Shown here: positions 62,216 through 64,000 of the stretch, in pieces
Position numbering within the stretch: position 1 is the stretch's first letter
Layout: every line of letters begins with the position of its first letter
Source of the DNA: JAJEFO01 sp965208685
Lineage (GTDB): Bacteria > Pseudomonadota > Alphaproteobacteria > Rhodobacterales > Rhodobacteraceae
DNA: 64,000 nt
Reading direction: 5' to 3'
Assembly (NCBI GenBank): GCA_965208685.1
Contig: CBDBPL010000007.1
Location: 2,356,001 to 2,420,000 of the forward strand
The notes under the pieces: model-generated
What the model was told of the DNA's origin: nothing
The model's database searches: none
The model's input: the letters and a program-made list of their open reading frames with translations, nothing else
Position numbers and translations under genes: made by a program

Positions 62216-62666
62216 CTAGTTCTCGTCGAAAAGCGCGCCCGCATCGAAATTGCCGAAATTGGAGAAGAGCTGCCGCAGGAAGCTGATGCCCTGCGTGTTC
62301 GAATCCGACGAGCGCGACGCGGCCATCCTCCAACCCGAAGCGCTCGACATTCTCGACAACGCCGTCGTCGGTGAAGGAGACCGCCAGAACTTCGCGGTTC
62401 ACCTCGACCGGCGCGCGCCAGAGGCGACTCTCATAGTCGGACTTGACGTAGTACCAGCCGCTGTCGTCGACAAGGCCTTCCGCGCCCGGGCGCCCGAGGA
62501 TGCGGGCGGCCGTCTCCTTCGTGTCGACGCCGACCTGGACATCCTCGACGAGTCCGGCTTCGGGAACGTAGCCATGACTGTCCTCCAGGCTGGAACAGGC
62601 GGACACGAACACAAGGGCGACAACTGGCGCCCCTGCCCCCAGGACAGTCCCACGCGAAACCTTCAT
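62216..62666 (-). pseudogene. bamE: Outer membrane assembly lipoprotein BamE, frameshifted
   Basis: BamE is a lipoprotein of the BAM complex that inserts beta-barrel proteins. The start MKVSRGTVLGAGAPVVALVF leads to the lipobox VSAC and the SmpA/OmlA domain (VGVDTKETAARILGRPGAEG, YYVKSDYESRLWR, FTDDGVVENVERFGLEDGRV). Near 62310 the frame breaks: the expected end, SNTQGISFLRQLFSNFGNFD to a TAG at 62216, is in another frame. One base gained or two lost would explain it. Since BamE sits in a core complex, a sequencing error is as likely as real loss. Divergent from yceD, the usual neighbour. Confidence 0.85.
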
Positions 62667-62745
62667 TGCGCCAACCTCTTGCTAAATCCGCGACCTCCGC
62701 CTAGTCGGCATATCCATAGAAGGTCACAGGTTCAAGGAATTGCTC

Positions 62746-63297
62746 GTGGCAGCAGGTGCAGGCAATCGCGTCATCAAGTGCCAGTCCGTCAGAGAGAGAA
62801 TCTCGTTCTTGCTTGAGCCGGATGCGGACGCACGCGCAGAACTCGCGCGGTCGCTCGGCGTCAGGGGCTTGCGAAAGGTGAGACTCGAAGGCCGACTCTC
62901 ACCGGACGGCGATCTGGATCTGAGGCTGGACGCCAGGCTGGGCGCAACGGTCCTGCAGGATTGCGTCGCCACGGGCAACCCGGTGACCACCCGCATCGAG
63001 GAACGGGTGATCCGTCTCTACGTGCACGACCTGCCGGAGCCCGAGGGCGAGGAGGTCGAGATGGCAGCTGACGAAAACGTCGACCCCTTGCCGACCATCC
63101 TTGATCTCGAGGAAGTCCTGGCCGAGGCGCTCGCGCTCGCCCTCCCGTCATGGCCGAGGACCAAGGGTGCTGAACCGGTCAGGATCTCGGTGTCCGAGCC
63201 AGGAATATCCCCGATGACAGAAGAAGATGCCCGCCCGTTCGCAGCCTTGAAATCGCTGCAGGAAAAGACGTCCGACACCGGCAGGAACCAAGGGTGA
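62746..63297 (+). CDS. yceD: DUF177 / YceD family protein
   Basis: A 183-residue cytosolic protein of the YceD family, linked to large-subunit rRNA and ribosome assembly and commonly encoded before rpmF. Family features are LGATVLQDCVATGNPVTTRI with its conserved Cys, DENVDPLPTILDLEEVLAEA and the ALALPSWPR end of the core. I choose GTG 62746, seven bases after AAGGA; a TTG two codons earlier is directly abutted by the AAGGA and less likely. Followed by rpmF and plsX. Confidence 0.88.
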   Translation: MAAGAGNRVIKCQSVRERISFLLEPDADARAELARSLGVRGLRKVRLEGRLSPDGDLDLRLDARLGATVLQDCVATGNPVTTRIEERVIRLYVHDLPEPEGEEVEMAADENVDPLPTILDLEEVLAEALALALPSWPRTKGAEPVRISVSEPGISPMTEEDARPFAALKSLQEKTSDTGRNQG

Positions 63298-63444
63298 ATT
63301 CGGCCTTGCCCTTGGACGAAATCGCGCTATGTTCCCGCCTCCGCACGAACGACAACAGATTGGACAAGGAGTGTGCCAGCGAATAGGACCGCGCAGACCC
63401 TGAATGGGGTCAGGCAACTCCAAGCTGAACCGAGGATCTAGGAC

Positions 63445-63651
63445 ATGGCCGTCCCGCAGAACAAAATCACTCCGTCGCGCCGCAACAAGCGCCGCGCCCA
63501 TGACGCTCTGACCGCCTCGAATCCCGTCGAGTGCCCGAACTGCGGCGAATTGAAACGGCCGCACCATGTTTGCGCCGCTTGCGGTCACTACAATGACCGC
63601 GAAATCGTTGCCCAGATCGAGGAATTCGACCTGGACGAAGACGCGGCCTGA
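63445..63651 (+). CDS. rpmF: 50S ribosomal protein L32 (bL32)
   Basis: A 68-residue protein of the large ribosomal subunit. MAVPQNKITPSRRNKRRAHD is the standard N-terminus; CPNC and CAAC form a zinc-binding ribbon, so this is the zinc-containing type. Lies between yceD and plsX as usual. Confidence 0.98.
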   Translation: MAVPQNKITPSRRNKRRAHDALTASNPVECPNCGELKRPHHVCAACGHYNDREIVAQIEEFDLDEDAA

Positions 63652-63674
63652 ACCCGTCCTCAACCACGCTTGGG

Positions 63675-64000
63675 ATGACATATATCCCCGATCAATCGAA
63701 CGAGGCGAACAGGCGCACGAAGATTTCCGTTGACGCCATGGGCGGAGACCGGGGACCGGCAGCCGTCGTTGCCGGCATTGCCAGGGCCGCTCGGAAGGAC
63801 CGCAACTTCGAATTCCTGCTCTTTGGTCCAGAACCCGAACTGCGCAGGCTTGTGCGCAGACGGAACAGGCTGGGCAAGAAGCGACAGTTGATCGATTGCT
63901 GCGAGATTCGTCACGTGGAAGACGTCGTCAGCATGGAAGACAAGCCGAGCCACGTATTGCGCAACGGCAAGGGAACGTCCATGTGGGCGGCGGTCAAGGC
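63675..64000 (+). CDS. plsX: Phosphate acyltransferase PlsX (3' end outside window)
   Basis: PlsX makes acyl-phosphate from acyl-ACP for phospholipid synthesis. The first 108 residues are visible and show KISVDAMGGDRGPAAVVAG at the N-terminus and KPSHVLRNGKGTSMWAAVK at the window edge. The start at 63675 is 23 bp after rpmF. Confidence 0.94.
   Translation, partial: MTYIPDQSNEANRRTKISVDAMGGDRGPAAVVAGIARAARKDRNFEFLLFGPEPELRRLVRRRNRLGKKRQLIDCCEIRHVEDVVSMEDKPSHVLRNGKGTSMWAAVK

Overview
The window is GC-rich, densely packed bacterial DNA from an alphaproteobacterium, most likely of the order Rhodobacterales. The grounds are gene content and order: glyQ, a small membrane-anchored DUF6446-type gene and glyS in a row; a DUF1467 gene overlapping mce; a Rhodobacterales-type pyruvate phosphate dikinase; a SAM-II riboswitch upstream of metZ; the bamE / yceD / rpmF / plsX block; a TakP/FcbT-type TRAP transporter; an OlsB-type ornithine-lipid acyltransferase; and a TerB gene coupled to a PhnD-like gene. 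I see no rRNA or tRNA gene and no CRISPR array.

Layout. 0-14.4 kb is mostly core metabolism: the end of a GH36 alpha-galactosidase, trpA, an inserted IscB (RNA-guided nuclease) element, a VOC protein, ychF, a nitroreductase, an EI24 protein, DUF1467-mce, ppdK and the glyS-DUF6446-glyQ cluster. 14.7-16.1 kb is a 1.39 kb element with 25-bp terminal inverted repeats and an 8-bp target duplication that carries a frameshifted tnpB. 16.3-31.3 kb is core again: trkH, a GATase, metZ under a SAM-II riboswitch, a YfcG-like GST, ispZ, purD, xseA, ftsY, an EamA transporter, secG, a scrambled pyrG and a cystathionine gamma-synthase-like gene.

31.3-43 kb is accessory and decayed. It holds fragments of a serine resolvase, several transposases (IS630, IS110 and one unplaced), an AbiEii toxin, an AMP-dependent ligase and a broken formylglycine-generating-enzyme-like gene. 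Among them stand an intact MFS transporter, a TauD/TfdA dioxygenase, a large Cache-domain autotransporter, terB and a PhnD-like gene. 43-54 kb looks catabolic: a family-5 solute-binding protein, a 1067-residue self-sufficient reductive dehalogenase (corrinoid/Fe-S dehalogenase fused to its own flavin/2Fe-2S reductase), ndk, and a three-gene TRAP transporter of the class whose characterised members carry 2-oxo acids, mannitol or chloroaromatic acids. 54.6-64 kb returns to core genes (rplM-rpsI, an ABC-F ATPase, a SulP transporter, olsB, msrB, bamE, yceD, rpmF, start of plsX) with small group II intron and IS5 remnants.

How the genes may work together. Uptake by the TRAP system and reductive dehalogenation by the fused enzyme form a plausible halo-organic acid module; this is inference from adjacency and family knowledge. 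Two TnpB/IscB-type nuclease genes lie about 11 kb apart in differently built elements, neither with a transposase of its own. Several genes expected to be essential or nearly so (pyrG, bamE) are broken, so part of the apparent decay may be sequencing or assembly error. This should be settled before any pseudogene call is trusted.
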